From Algoriphagus zhangzhouensis (lineage in GTDB: Bacteria > Bacteroidota > Bacteroidia > Cytophagales > Cyclobacteriaceae), in NCBI RefSeq assembly GCF_900148515.1, contig NZ_FRXN01000001.1, positions 868,001-932,000 of the forward strand: a stretch of DNA of 64,000 nucleotides, given 5' to 3'. The translations under genes were made by a program, and so were the position numbers. The notes below the pieces were generated by a model. The model had not been told where the DNA came from, searched no databases, and saw only the letters and a list, made by a program, of their open reading frames with translations. How positions within the stretch are numbered: the first letter of the stretch is position 1; every line of letters begins with the position of its first letter. This document shows, one piece after another, positions 37,349-46,439 of this stretch.

Positions 37349-38297
37349 ACATATCAAATAGATCAGATTTTTTATAAGGACTATGATCTCCGGCAAAGAG
37401 GGAGCCATCCAAAAAGCGATGGGATATCCCAATATCTTTCAATTCCATCAAGTCATGTTCTGTCAACTTCACATTGATAGAATCAAAATTCTCCTTGATC
37501 CTGCTCTGATTGATAGATTTCGGAATTACGATCACATCTCGTTGAATTGACCAGGCTATCAAAACTTGTCCAGCAGAAACTCCTTGACGATTGGCAATTT
37601 CTTGCACAACTGGATTAACCAATAATTTTGGGTCATTTTTATGCCTTTCGGCTCTAGAGTCCGATGTGCCTAATGGACTATATGCAGTCAAAAGAATTTC
37701 ATGCTCCCGACAAAACTCTACCAATTTTTCCTGCGGAAGAAATGGGTGCATTTCAATCTGATTCATTTCAGGGCCTTCTCCTTTCATTTTCAGCAATTCT
37801 TTCAGCTTAGCCTGATTGAAATTAGAAACTCCAATGTGTTTGGTCTTACCCAATTCTTTTTGCTCTTGCATGGCTTCCCAGGTCTGAGTCAAGGGCACAT
37901 CTTGATAGGTGTAAAATTCTTCTCGAGTTTTTGCAAAGCCCACTCCATGCTTAAAAGCTACAGGCCAATGCATCAGATACAAATCCAAGTAATCTAAGCC
38001 CAACTCTTTCAAAGACTTTTCCAAGGCAGGACCTACATCTTCATGTCTATGAGAATCATTCCAAAGTTTCGAAGTAATGAAAAGGTCCTCCCTTTTCACC
38101 AGCCCTGCCTTGATTGCATCAGCTATCCCTTCTCCCACTTCTTGCTCATTGCCATAAGCAGCCGCACAATCTATATGTCGATAGCCAGCTTCGATTGCCC
38201 AAAAAACAGCTTGTTTCACTTCACCAGGGCTACTTTTCCATGTTCCCAATCCCAAGATTGGAATTAGATCTCCATTTCTGAATTGTAAGTTTTTCAT
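37347..38297 (-). CDS. Aldo/keto reductase
   Basis: 316 residues; NADPH-dependent (alpha/beta)8 barrel reductase. Catalytic tetrad is complete: Asp and Tyr in HIDCAAAYGNE (about 42-52), Lys in FITSKLWNDS (about 74-83) and His in YLMHWPVAF (about 109-117). NADPH-binding C-terminal IPKSINQSRIKENFDS is present. Carbonyl or sugar-aldehyde substrate. ATG 38297 (MKNLQF) is chosen; ATG 38306 adds three residues. Confidence 0.9.
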   Translation of the reverse strand: MKNLQFRNGDLIPILGLGTWKSSPGEVKQAVFWAIEAGYRHIDCAAAYGNEQEVGEGIADAIKAGLVKREDLFITSKLWNDSHRHEDVGPALEKSLKELGLDYLDLYLMHWPVAFKHGVGFAKTREEFYTYQDVPLTQTWEAMQEQKELGKTKHIGVSNFNQAKLKELLKMKGEGPEMNQIEMHPFLPQEKLVEFCREHEILLTAYSPLGTSDSRAERHKNDPKLLVNPVVQEIANRQGVSAGQVLIAWSIQRDVIVIPKSINQSRIKENFDSINVKLTEHDLMELKDIGISHRFLDGSLFAGDHSPYKKSDLFDM

Positions 38298-38343
38298 TTG
38301 TATCAAAAAGAGTTTTAAATCATATACGAAATGACAGCCTGTG

Positions 38344-39753
38344 TCATCCTATAAATCTTACTTTTTTCTCTAGATAATTTTTAAATCGATTCATTACCCA
38401 TAAATGAATCTTTGCTTGGGTATTTACATAAATAAACCAGGGTAATCGAGGAACAAAATCATGAATGGCAGTTAAAATATACTTGTCATCCAAAACACCT
38501 CGAAACTCAAGCCAACCAGAATCAAACCTCTTGACTAGCCATCCTCCTGATATGTAAAATAACTCCCTATGCTGATCACTCCTATCATGTACAGGAGTTA
38601 ATTCCAACATTGGCTTTCTTCCATTCATTAAAAAAAAGCCTACCCCTTCCTGACCACTCATTTTTCCATTGATCAGAAATTTAAAAAACCAAGGCAGCCA
38701 GACTTTATATCGATTAGCAACCCAAGGTATTGAATAGCCTGATTCATTAGAAAGTCGTTGGATACTTCTAACTGTATTTTTTATCCCCTTTCTCTTATAA
38801 AAAGTGGGCAAATATGGTTTTTCATTAGAATTAACGGCTTCTAAAACAGACTCATCATAATTGAGATAATCGATATTTTTATCCTTCAGAGCCAGTTTAG
38901 GGTTTACTGTCAGCGTATGCTTCAAACTTTCAACCAAAGGAGAAACCAACTGTGATGGACTTTCCCCAAAAAGACCAACCCAAAATTTACTCAAGCCTAG
39001 GGAAAAGAAAGGAACTGAAAAGATCATCCTTTTTTTACCCAAAACTTTGGCTGTTCTTTCAAGCATTTCACGGTAAGTCAATATTTCAGGACTCCCAATT
39101 TCGATTGCTTGATTGTAAACATTTGAGTTTCCTATACAGTGATCTAATATAGTCAAAGTATCCCGAAGGGATATGGGTTGTGTCTTACTTTCTGTCCACT
39201 TTGGGCAGATCATCACGGGTAGTTTTTGAACCAGATTTTTAATCATATCAAAGCTCGAACCTCCAGGACCTACAATGATAGATGCTCTTAAGGCAGTCAG
39301 ATTGTTCCCTCTTGAACCCAAGACCTGTTCCACTTCCAACCTACTTCTTATATGCCGAGAAAGATTCTCCTCGTAATTATCAGGAATAATTCCTCCCAAA
39401 AATATAATCTGCTTTACTCCATTTGCTTTGGCGGCACGGCTAAAATTATCCGCCAACAATAAATCAGTATCCTCAAAACTCCCCTGATTTAATCGAGTAG
39501 ATGAATTCATGGAATGAACCAAATAAATCGCTACATCCACTCCCTTGAGTGCTTCCACTGTAGAGGAAATCGAATAAAGCTCTACTTGTCTCCATTCTAC
39601 TTCGGTTTGCAAATTTGATTTAACCTTTCTCCTACTCAGGCCGATAATTTCATAGTGCTCCCGGTAATGGTGAATAAACCACCTTCCGATGTATCCACCA
39701 GCACCTGCTATTGCAACTTTCAGCTTTTTCTTTTCGCTTTGAGAACTAGACAT
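38344..39753 (-). CDS. NAD(P)-binding protein with C-terminal DUF2867 domain
   Basis: 469 residues. N-terminal Rossmann fold with KVAIAGAGGYIGRWFIHHY (about 12-30), an SDR-atypical NAD(P)H-binding module; about 340-469 is a DUF2867-like domain (GMSGQEGVGFFLMNGRKP, HDRSDQHRELFYISGGWL, VNTQAKIHLWVMNRFKNYL). ATG 39753 is preferred over 39795 because the region between them forms the terminator hairpin of the upstream gene. No signal peptide. Substrate unknown; this architecture occurs in oxidoreductases of unknown role. Confidence 0.8.
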   Translation of the reverse strand: MSSSQSEKKKLKVAIAGAGGYIGRWFIHHYREHYEIIGLSRRKVKSNLQTEVEWRQVELYSISSTVEALKGVDVAIYLVHSMNSSTRLNQGSFEDTDLLLADNFSRAAKANGVKQIIFLGGIIPDNYEENLSRHIRSRLEVEQVLGSRGNNLTALRASIIVGPGGSSFDMIKNLVQKLPVMICPKWTESKTQPISLRDTLTILDHCIGNSNVYNQAIEIGSPEILTYREMLERTAKVLGKKRMIFSVPFFSLGLSKFWVGLFGESPSQLVSPLVESLKHTLTVNPKLALKDKNIDYLNYDESVLEAVNSNEKPYLPTFYKRKGIKNTVRSIQRLSNESGYSIPWVANRYKVWLPWFFKFLINGKMSGQEGVGFFLMNGRKPMLELTPVHDRSDQHRELFYISGGWLVKRFDSGWLEFRGVLDDKYILTAIHDFVPRLPWFIYVNTQAKIHLWVMNRFKNYLEKKVRFIG

Positions 39754-39757
39754 AAAA

Positions 39758-39793
39758 AAGAAGGGATTGAATACATTTAACTTCAATCCCTTC
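39758..39793 (-). terminator. Intrinsic terminator
   Basis: 12-bp stem GAAGGGATTGAA (39760-39771 with 39782-39793), loop of 10 nt, T-run on the minus strand at 39759-39754. Ends the Gfo/Idh/MocA operon read from 43568; it lies right at the start of the DUF2867 gene. Confidence 0.85.
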
Positions 39794-39815
39794 ATTCTGT
39801 TTAATTCCTAGTCTC

Positions 39816-41168
39816 CTATTTTTCTTGAGCCATAGAAAAAGCAGCTGTTGTGGTGAAATACTTGGTAATCATATTTGGAACCTCCCAGTCTGGCATATTT
39901 CTATTTTCATAATATTCCAAAAACTGCTCAGTTACCTGAGCAAAATGTGCTTCATGCCCATTGTGGTATTCCTCAGGGATCTTCACCTCAATTAAGCCAG
40001 ATGATTTTTCTTCCAAAGAAATTCCAGGATACTTAGCCTGTAAAGTTTCAGAAACCGCTTTTTCAAGCGCCCCTTTATCCTCTCCCAAAAGCTCTACATA
40101 CAGAGCCGGTTTATAATTTTCCTCAGCACCTTGACGGATGATTAGATTGGCTTTGGTTCCTCTCATTTTACTGTAATGAGTATCGGCCGTTCCTTCAGGT
40201 GCTTGGAAATTCCAAATCACAGAGACTTTTGAATGTACACCTTTCAAGGTATAATTCATCACCCCATTTGCCAAGACGTCCAATTTGCCATCTTGCCCAA
40301 AAGGAGCTGTTTTACCGGTTACTTTTTCATATTGTTCAGCATCCAAAGAAGTTGGCAACAACTCCGCTTCCAACATTGACACATCGGTAGTATCTAAAAT
40401 TTGATTCGGGAAAAGCTCCCATTGAACCAAATCAACCAAGTGGGTTGTCACATCGACAATTCCAGATCCTTCGATTTCAGTATCAAAAAACCATTCTGGT
40501 CTAATCAATGGCTGTCCAGAAACATATTTAAAAAAGTGATGAACTGATTCTTTTGTAATAGCTGGATTATCGACAGTTCCAGTTTCGACCTTTCCAAATA
40601 CATCTTCAATCATGGAAAGTTCGCGCTGTAATTTGGTCGTAATCTCAAATCGCTCAGTCATGATATCATAAAGCAAAAGGTCTTGCTTTTCTGCAGAATC
40701 AAATGCTTTCAATAGCTTTTTAAACCCATCATGATTGATCACCAAAGGTTTGTCTGCATAGACATTGATTCCATTATCTATAGCGGCAGAGATGTAATCT
40801 ATTTTCCGATCATTTTTCCCTGCAACCACCATCACGTTTCCAGGTTTTTGAGAAATCATCTGATTTACAAAATCTGGACCTTCATAGATTTCCAGTTTCC
40901 AAGCAGTTGGATCCTCAGATCGAGTATTATAGGATTCAATTCTTTTGAGATATTCCTGTAATTCCTCCCCTTCCGGTGCAAAGACATGGATAGTAGAATC
41001 CACATTTGGATACATGGATTTATGTATCAGTCCAGCATGAAAATGACCTGGATCCAAAGTCATGATTTTAACTTTTGAGTCCATGGTTTCAGTTTGGTCT
41101 TTCATTTCTGGTGAAGAACAGGCGGAGAAAATAAGGGCTCCAAAGAGCCCTATTTGTAGTTTTTTCAT
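39816..41168 (-). CDS. Lipoprotein Gfo/Idh/MocA-like oxidoreductase
   Basis: 450 residues with lipoprotein signal (IFSAC, Cys17), so it would be exported. The body is Gfo/Idh/MocA-like: DKPL motif (YADKPLVINHDGF near 143-155) equivalent to the EKP catalytic Lys, and a C-terminal alpha/beta domain. The N-terminal dinucleotide fold carries DPGHFHAGLIHKS instead of GxGxxG, so NAD(P) binding is doubtful. It is the last gene of a unit with the Tat-exported paralogue and the PmoA-like gene. Probably a degenerate or tightly cofactor-bound member. Confidence 0.8.
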   Translation of the reverse strand: MKKLQIGLFGALIFSACSSPEMKDQTETMDSKVKIMTLDPGHFHAGLIHKSMYPNVDSTIHVFAPEGEELQEYLKRIESYNTRSEDPTAWKLEIYEGPDFVNQMISQKPGNVMVVAGKNDRKIDYISAAIDNGINVYADKPLVINHDGFKKLLKAFDSAEKQDLLLYDIMTERFEITTKLQRELSMIEDVFGKVETGTVDNPAITKESVHHFFKYVSGQPLIRPEWFFDTEIEGSGIVDVTTHLVDLVQWELFPNQILDTTDVSMLEAELLPTSLDAEQYEKVTGKTAPFGQDGKLDVLANGVMNYTLKGVHSKVSVIWNFQAPEGTADTHYSKMRGTKANLIIRQGAEENYKPALYVELLGEDKGALEKAVSETLQAKYPGISLEEKSSGLIEVKIPEEYHNGHEAHFAQVTEQFLEYYENRNMPDWEVPNMITKYFTTTAAFSMAQEK

Positions 41169-41190
41169 ATTCTAAAATAATCTAATTCGA

Positions 41191-42561
41191 TTAGACATTG
41201 ACATAATCAGTTCCCCATGGTCGTCTTTGAGGTCTACTTAGATAAGTATTTGCTTCTGGGTCATTGATGAATTCTTCCTTCACAGGATCCCAAGCCAATT
41301 TTCTACCCAACTTCATAGCAATATGGCTTACTAGGCAAACAGAACATGCTCTATGTCCGATTTCTACAGGGGAAAGCAATTCATTATTTCCTTGAATAGC
41401 ACCCAGCCAGTTACCATGGTGTTCGGTACTTTTTGTCAAATGGATTTCATCTGGTCCAATTACCGAAGTTAAGATTTTTGGATCTGAAGCATCCAAGGCT
41501 TTTGCATTGTTATCCTGGGCAACCGGATCCGAGGAAGATGCTTGATAACTACCTCTTGACACCCAAATCCATCCATCAGAACCTTCGTATCGGATACCGT
41601 TTGGATAGCCTCCAGAAGTAAATACATTCACACCATTGTCATATTCTTGCTTGACCATGAAATCCCCATGAACATTCCAAAGACCAGATCTTGGAAATTC
41701 GGCAACTGCTTCAACATATCTCGGGCCTGTCAATTCGGTATCCATACCCCAAGCCGCTGAATCATAGTGGTGCTGACCCCAACCTGTGATCATCCCTGCT
41801 CCATAATTTTCTATTCTCAACCACCCTGGCCGACTGTAATCATGCTGAGGGTGTACTCCGATTTCAGTATAAGGCACTTCTGGAGTGGATCCTAACCACA
41901 TGTCAAAATTCAAGTTAGAAGGAATTGGCATCTCAGGAGCTTCTGGACCTGCAGGATCTCCAGGAAGACCTATTCTAACTGTATGTAATTTCCCGATTCT
42001 TCCATTTCTCACCAATTCAGCTGCAATACGGAATTGCTCACTGGATCTTTGCTGCGTTCCTAGCTGTAGGACTACGCCAGTTTTATTCACAACATCTACT
42101 AATTGACGACCTTCTTTGATCGTCAAGGAAGTTGGTTTCTGAACATAAATATGCTTTCCTGCCAATGCAGCTTCCATCGCTGGTTGAGAATGCCAGTGAT
42201 CGGGAGTTGAAATAACCACAGCATCGATATCGGGATTTAAAAGCATTTCACGGTAATCGCCATACTGCTTCACATCAATGTAAGGACTACCCATTTTCTT
42301 GGTATAGTATTCTTCTACATACTTCTTACCGTCAGCCATTCTTTTGCTATCCAAATCTGAAACAGCAATGATTCGAGCTACATCATGTCTCCAGGTTCCC
42401 GGCATATCATGATCTCTCGCAATCCTACCACATCCAATTTGACCGATATTGATTTTATTACTAGGGGCATTCTTACCTAAAACAGAAGCAGGTACGATCG
42501 TCGGGAATCCGAATGCTGCACCTGCTACAGCAGTTTTCATAATAAAGTCTCTTCTTTTCAT
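41191..42561 (-). CDS. Tat-exported Gfo/Idh/MocA family oxidoreductase
   Basis: 456 residues with a twin-arginine signal MKRRDFIMKTAVAGAAFG, Tat substrate with cofactor folded before export. Rossmann motif NIGQIGCGRIARDHD (about 38-52) and the EKP-equivalent IYVQKPTSL (about 133-141, Gln in place of Glu). Family reaction is NAD(P)-dependent oxidation or reduction of a sugar or inositol derivative, here in the periplasm. 22 bp upstream of the lipoprotein paralogue, 38 bp downstream of the PmoA-like gene. Confidence 0.88.
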   Translation of the reverse strand: MKRRDFIMKTAVAGAAFGFPTIVPASVLGKNAPSNKINIGQIGCGRIARDHDMPGTWRHDVARIIAVSDLDSKRMADGKKYVEEYYTKKMGSPYIDVKQYGDYREMLLNPDIDAVVISTPDHWHSQPAMEAALAGKHIYVQKPTSLTIKEGRQLVDVVNKTGVVLQLGTQQRSSEQFRIAAELVRNGRIGKLHTVRIGLPGDPAGPEAPEMPIPSNLNFDMWLGSTPEVPYTEIGVHPQHDYSRPGWLRIENYGAGMITGWGQHHYDSAAWGMDTELTGPRYVEAVAEFPRSGLWNVHGDFMVKQEYDNGVNVFTSGGYPNGIRYEGSDGWIWVSRGSYQASSSDPVAQDNNAKALDASDPKILTSVIGPDEIHLTKSTEHHGNWLGAIQGNNELLSPVEIGHRACSVCLVSHIAMKLGRKLAWDPVKEEFINDPEANTYLSRPQRRPWGTDYVNV

Positions 42562-42599
42562 AATTCGTGAAAAAGGTATTAGATAAATTTAAGGGTTTC

Positions 42600-43568
42600 T
42601 TATTTAACGAAGGCTCTCCAATAAGCCTCAGCCTCCTCAGCACTCATTGTACCATCAAAAACAATCATTCTGTACTTAAGGCTATATTTTTTATTAGGTA
42701 GGATCTCCCAAGATTCATGGCGAATCGGAGTAAATTCCACAAAGACATTACCTTTTCGGTCATAATTTTCTTCTGGCCAAACTCTTAAAGGCTCCGGATG
42801 AGCCTTGTTTGTATTATGACTTAAGATTAGCAATCCGCTCGTTCCTTCAGGAGCATTTGTTTCACCAGTAATTATCACCCATTTAGCTTCACTGCTGTCG
42901 GCGTTTTTGCGATCTTTTCCTTCGGAAGTCAAAATCACACTATTATCAGATCCCCACACTTCCGTGGCTCTGAATCCTAAACCTCCTCCATATCTATAGT
43001 CATCCAATAGTATTCCTCCCGGATTTTTCGTGGAAATCGTCGAAGTGTAATCAACCATATATCGTCCTTTATCAGCAGGTTTGACTTTAATCCTTAAATC
43101 CTCCTCGATTGCGATCTTTTGGGATTCAGGAGCTTTCAGATCATAGTGATTTTGACGCACATTTAGCTCAGCAGCACCACCTGCTTGCTTTTTGGAAATA
43201 ACATGTGAAAAGTCCACTCGGCCCTTTCCATCTCCCAAATTCCAAAAATCCACTTCCCGACCATCAATTGTAGCCCTGGTCCAAGGCCCCCAAATTCCAT
43301 AATGATGGTAATGGTCCTTAGGCTGGATTCTGGTCAATACTTGACCACTTGGAGAGGTAAGAGGGTGAATAAATCCAGATTTACTAAAGGCCTCCTTAAT
43401 ACCTTCAGGAACTGGAACTTTAGATTTTTGATAGGTCAAAACAGTCTGACCATTGATGCTAAAATCAACTCCATCAGGAGTCTCATTCAAGACTACTTTT
43501 TGCGAAAACGATAGCGTAGAAAAAAGTAGAAAAACAGGCGCTAGAAGTAATTTCCTTTTGAAATTCAT
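42600..43568 (-). CDS. Exported PmoA-like (DUF6807) protein
   Basis: 322 residues with a signal peptide (about 1-22, STLSFSQ). Conserved stretches HYHHYGIWGPW (about 87-97), YRYGGGLGFRATEVWG (about 192-207) and PEPLRVWPEENYDRKGNVFVEF place it in the family often labelled PmoA or DUF6807. The name refers to an old annotation, and a methane-oxygenase role is not supported. His-rich loop HYHHY may bind metal. Starts the operon of exported sugar-type oxidoreductases; divergent from the ThuA-like gene. Confidence 0.85.
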   Translation of the reverse strand: MNFKRKLLLAPVFLLFSTLSFSQKVVLNETPDGVDFSINGQTVLTYQKSKVPVPEGIKEAFSKSGFIHPLTSPSGQVLTRIQPKDHYHHYGIWGPWTRATIDGREVDFWNLGDGKGRVDFSHVISKKQAGGAAELNVRQNHYDLKAPESQKIAIEEDLRIKVKPADKGRYMVDYTSTISTKNPGGILLDDYRYGGGLGFRATEVWGSDNSVILTSEGKDRKNADSSEAKWVIITGETNAPEGTSGLLILSHNTNKAHPEPLRVWPEENYDRKGNVFVEFTPIRHESWEILPNKKYSLKYRMIVFDGTMSAEEAEAYWRAFVK

Positions 43569-43649
43569 GCAAGATTCAGGTTATTAGGCATTCGAATTCA
43601 AGTTATAAATTCTCTATTAAAACCCATTTAAAGTTTAATTGAATACCCC

Positions 43650-44576
43650 ATGAAGAAATCTATTTTCTACGGAATCGTTTTCCTCTTAAGCTCTCAATTT
43701 TCCTTTGGACAAAGCATGTCTGAAGTAAAATTGACTGATGCATGGAAGGATAAAATCTATTCTCTGGCTCCAGAGAAACCAACCTTCCCTACCACCAAAC
43801 CAAAAAAGGTTCTAGTTTTTTCACTACACACAGGTTTCGTTCATTGGGTAAATCCACATACAGAAGAGATGTTCAAAATCTTGGGACAAAAAAGTGGTGC
43901 ATTTGATGTCACTTCAAGCACAGACATAGAAATGTTTGAAAAGGCAAACTTGAAGGAATTTGATTTGATTGTCCTAAACAACACCAACTCAAAACCTCAA
44001 TACAGAAATCTATTCGTTGATAAGCTAAGTGAAGATCAGCATTCAGATAGTGTGGCAGTTTGGAAAAAAGCGGGTGAATTGGAGAAAAACCTAATCAACT
44101 TCGTGAAAAAAGGAGGAGGTTTATTCGTAATCCATGGAGGAAATACCACTTTCAATAACTCTCAGGAATTCTCTGAATTATTGGGAGGAAGCTTTGATTA
44201 TCATCCTAAACAACAAGATATCAAGGTAAGATTGGTTGATCCAAACCACCCTTTGGTTCAGGCTTTTCCTAAAGAAGGATTTGTTCATACAGATGAGCCT
44301 TACTTTTACAAAAACGCTTATGAGAATCTTGATTTCAAACCTCTTTTGTATTTCAACAATGCAGAAATTGAAGGTCAGAGAAAAGAAAAAGAATTGAAAG
44401 ACGGAGTGACTTATGTGGCCTGGATCAGAAAAGACGGAAAAGGTAGAGTGCTTTATAGCTCTCCTTCTCACAATGCTCAAAGCTTCGAAAACGCAGATTT
44501 GCTACAGTTTTTCTTGGACGGTATGCAATACTTAGTTGGAGATGTTAAAGTCGATGACAAGTCAATCGGGAAATAA
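43650..44576 (+). CDS. Exported ThuA-like domain protein
   Basis: 308 residues with signal peptide (MKKSIFYGIVFLLSSQFSFGQ). ThuA domain (a class I amidotransferase-like fold) at about 50-290, with VLVFSLHTGFVHW, FVKKGGGLFVIHGG (about 150-163), FDYHPKQQDIKVRLVDPNHP (about 188-207), and GKGRVLYSSPSHNAQS. ThuA proteins accompany trehalose/trehalulose and related sugar-oxidation clusters. Divergently placed next to the PmoA/Gfo/Idh/MocA unit (81-bp shared upstream region), so probably part of the same module. Confidence 0.87.
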   Translation: MKKSIFYGIVFLLSSQFSFGQSMSEVKLTDAWKDKIYSLAPEKPTFPTTKPKKVLVFSLHTGFVHWVNPHTEEMFKILGQKSGAFDVTSSTDIEMFEKANLKEFDLIVLNNTNSKPQYRNLFVDKLSEDQHSDSVAVWKKAGELEKNLINFVKKGGGLFVIHGGNTTFNNSQEFSELLGGSFDYHPKQQDIKVRLVDPNHPLVQAFPKEGFVHTDEPYFYKNAYENLDFKPLLYFNNAEIEGQRKEKELKDGVTYVAWIRKDGKGRVLYSSPSHNAQSFENADLLQFFLDGMQYLVGDVKVDDKSIGK

Positions 44577-44583
44577 AAAACAA

Positions 44584-44616
44584 AAAAGGGTTCGGAAATC
44601 AATTCCGAACCCTTTT
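44584..44616. terminator. Bidirectional intrinsic terminator
   Basis: Perfect 14-bp stem 44584-44597/44603-44616 with core AGGGTTCGGAA, 5-nt loop and A/T-runs on both sides. Serves the ThuA-like gene (+) and the YjdM gene (-). Confidence 0.92.
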
Positions 44617-44635
44617 CACTTATATTTTATGGCAA

Positions 44636-44971
44636 TTATGCCTTTCTTACAAATTCACTTTTCAAGGCCATCGATCCAAATCCATCGATTTTACAATCAA
44701 TATTGTGATCCCCTTCCACTAGTCTGATACTTCTCACTTTCGTACCTGCCTTAATCGGCTTCGGCGCTCCTTTTACAGGAAGGTCTTTAACAATCACAAC
44801 AGCATCACCATCCGCCAACTGAGTACCATTGGCATCTTTGACAATCAGTCCTTCTTCAACTTCTTCCTCAGATGAAGGAATCCATTCATAAGAACATTCA
44901 GGACAAACTAGCTTATCGTCCATTTCATATCCATACGGAGATCCGCAGGAAGGGCAAGGAGGTATATTCAT
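44636..44971 (-). CDS. yjdM: YjdM/PhnA-family zinc-ribbon protein
   Basis: 111 residues: N-terminal zinc ribbon with two CxxC pairs ([10 protein letters not shown] and CPECSYEW, about 6-30) followed by the PhnA-type SH3-like domain ([39 protein letters not shown]). Known as alkylphosphonate-utilisation protein PhnA by old annotation, but it is not part of the phn pathway in most bacteria and its role is unclear. Confidence 0.93.
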   Translation of the reverse strand: MNIPPCPSCGSPYGYEMDDKLVCPECSYEWIPSSEEEVEEGLIVKDANGTQLADGDAVVIVKDLPVKGAPKPIKAGTKVRSIRLVEGDHNIDCKIDGFGSMALKSEFVRKA

Positions 44972-45016
44972 GCCGGCAAAGATAAGCTTTTTTGGAAGCT
45001 ATTCCGTTGCAAATCC

Positions 45017-46264
45017 TCAATGAGTCGGCATATAAGAATGGATGATGGACTCAGCTGCAATTCTTCCAGACCTCATGGCGGCATTGATCGAGCCATTCAA
45101 CAGATAATCTCCAGCCAAATAAACCTGATCGGTAATTTGACATTCACTAATCGGAATACTGTATTTCAAATCGTCCAAAACAGGCAATGCATAAGGAATA
45201 TGATACAAATGAACGAACTTGAAGTATTCGCTTTTCACTCCCGACACCTCCTCTAATTCATTTTGAACTTGTTGAATCAACTCTTTGTCATCCAATTCAT
45301 TTTCCAAAACTGTCACAGAAAGTAAAGCTCTTCCATTTTGACTGTATGCATCTGAAACATCATCCATGAAAACAAGATTATTTACCAATTTTCCATGAGG
45401 TAGCAATCCTATCATAGGCCGAGCTAAAAACGACTTTTGCAGTGAAAAATAGAGATTGGTAACCTTCCTCGGAGAAGCGAATTGTCCCTGAAGTTGTTTC
45501 ATGATTTTATCTGGTTGCACCGCGATAATTATTCTATCTGCATGCAGCTCATCCCCATTTTTAAGTAAGATTTTATCTCCTTGAACTTCTTCTACAGGAC
45601 TTATGAAGAAAATCTGAGTAGTGCTCAATTGTCTTCTCAACATTTCTGCCACCTCTCCCATTCCTTTAGCCGGAATCGCTGCATGTCCAATGGAAAACAT
45701 TTTGAATACATACTCAAACATCCTGGAGCTGGTATTCAGATGCTTTTCCAAGAAAATTCCTCTAAAAAAGGGATTAAAGAAATTGGTGATGATCTGATCC
45801 GAAAAACCATACTTTTTGAGGTATTGGTGTGTTGGGATCGAAGGAGTTTCAAAAATCTCTTCAAAGGTCTTTTTCTTCAATTCTTGTGTCAGAGAAAACA
45901 TTTTAATCTTATCCAGAAGTGTTCCCACTTTAGAAAAAGCCATCCCCATCACCTTCAAAGGATTTCTTAGAGGATCTGTGATAATATAGGATTCATTACC
46001 ATCCATTATTACAGCTCCCGGATCAAAAGTCTTCAGGTTTAAAGCCTGAAAATCTAGATACCTTTTTGCCTCTGGATAGGCAGTATTGAGAACCTGAAAC
46101 CCATGATCTAATAAAAACCCCTCTACTTCATCCGTTTTCATTCTACCGCCTACACGATCTGAAGCCTCCAAAATTATAGGGGAAAATCCCGCTTTTTCTA
46201 ATTCCAAAGCAGCTACTAATCCGGATAAGCCGGCACCGATGATATATATTTTATCTTCTTTCAT
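45017..46264 (-). CDS. FAD-dependent amine-oxidase-like oxidoreductase
   Basis: 415 residues. FAD-binding Rossmann motif YIIGAGLSGLVAALELEKAG (about 7-26), DRVGGRMKT (about 36-44), and C-terminal FAD signature VYLAGDYLLNGSINAAMRSG (about 386-405). The Flavin_amino_oxidase fold is typical of protoporphyrinogen oxidase/phytoene desaturase relatives in Bacteroidota, but the specific substrate (amine, isoprenoid) cannot be decided. Cytoplasmic; divergent from the serine hydrolase gene, 175 bp apart. Confidence 0.85.
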   Translation of the reverse strand: MKEDKIYIIGAGLSGLVAALELEKAGFSPIILEASDRVGGRMKTDEVEGFLLDHGFQVLNTAYPEAKRYLDFQALNLKTFDPGAVIMDGNESYIITDPLRNPLKVMGMAFSKVGTLLDKIKMFSLTQELKKKTFEEIFETPSIPTHQYLKKYGFSDQIITNFFNPFFRGIFLEKHLNTSSRMFEYVFKMFSIGHAAIPAKGMGEVAEMLRRQLSTTQIFFISPVEEVQGDKILLKNGDELHADRIIIAVQPDKIMKQLQGQFASPRKVTNLYFSLQKSFLARPMIGLLPHGKLVNNLVFMDDVSDAYSQNGRALLSVTVLENELDDKELIQQVQNELEEVSGVKSEYFKFVHLYHIPYALPVLDDLKYSIPISECQITDQVYLAGDYLLNGSINAAMRSGRIAAESIIHSYMPTH

Positions 46265-46439
46265 ATTTAAAGGCTGGGTTAAAACAGTCAGAATTCTTCA
46301 AAAACAAAGAGATTATAGAATTCCTTAAAAGGTAACCAGAAAGTGTTCAAAGAGTTTTGAAGAATTTCCATTTTTCAAATCCACCAATGGCAATGCATTG
46401 GAGCAGGAATTTTGTAAAATCGCAATAAATCACCTAAGC

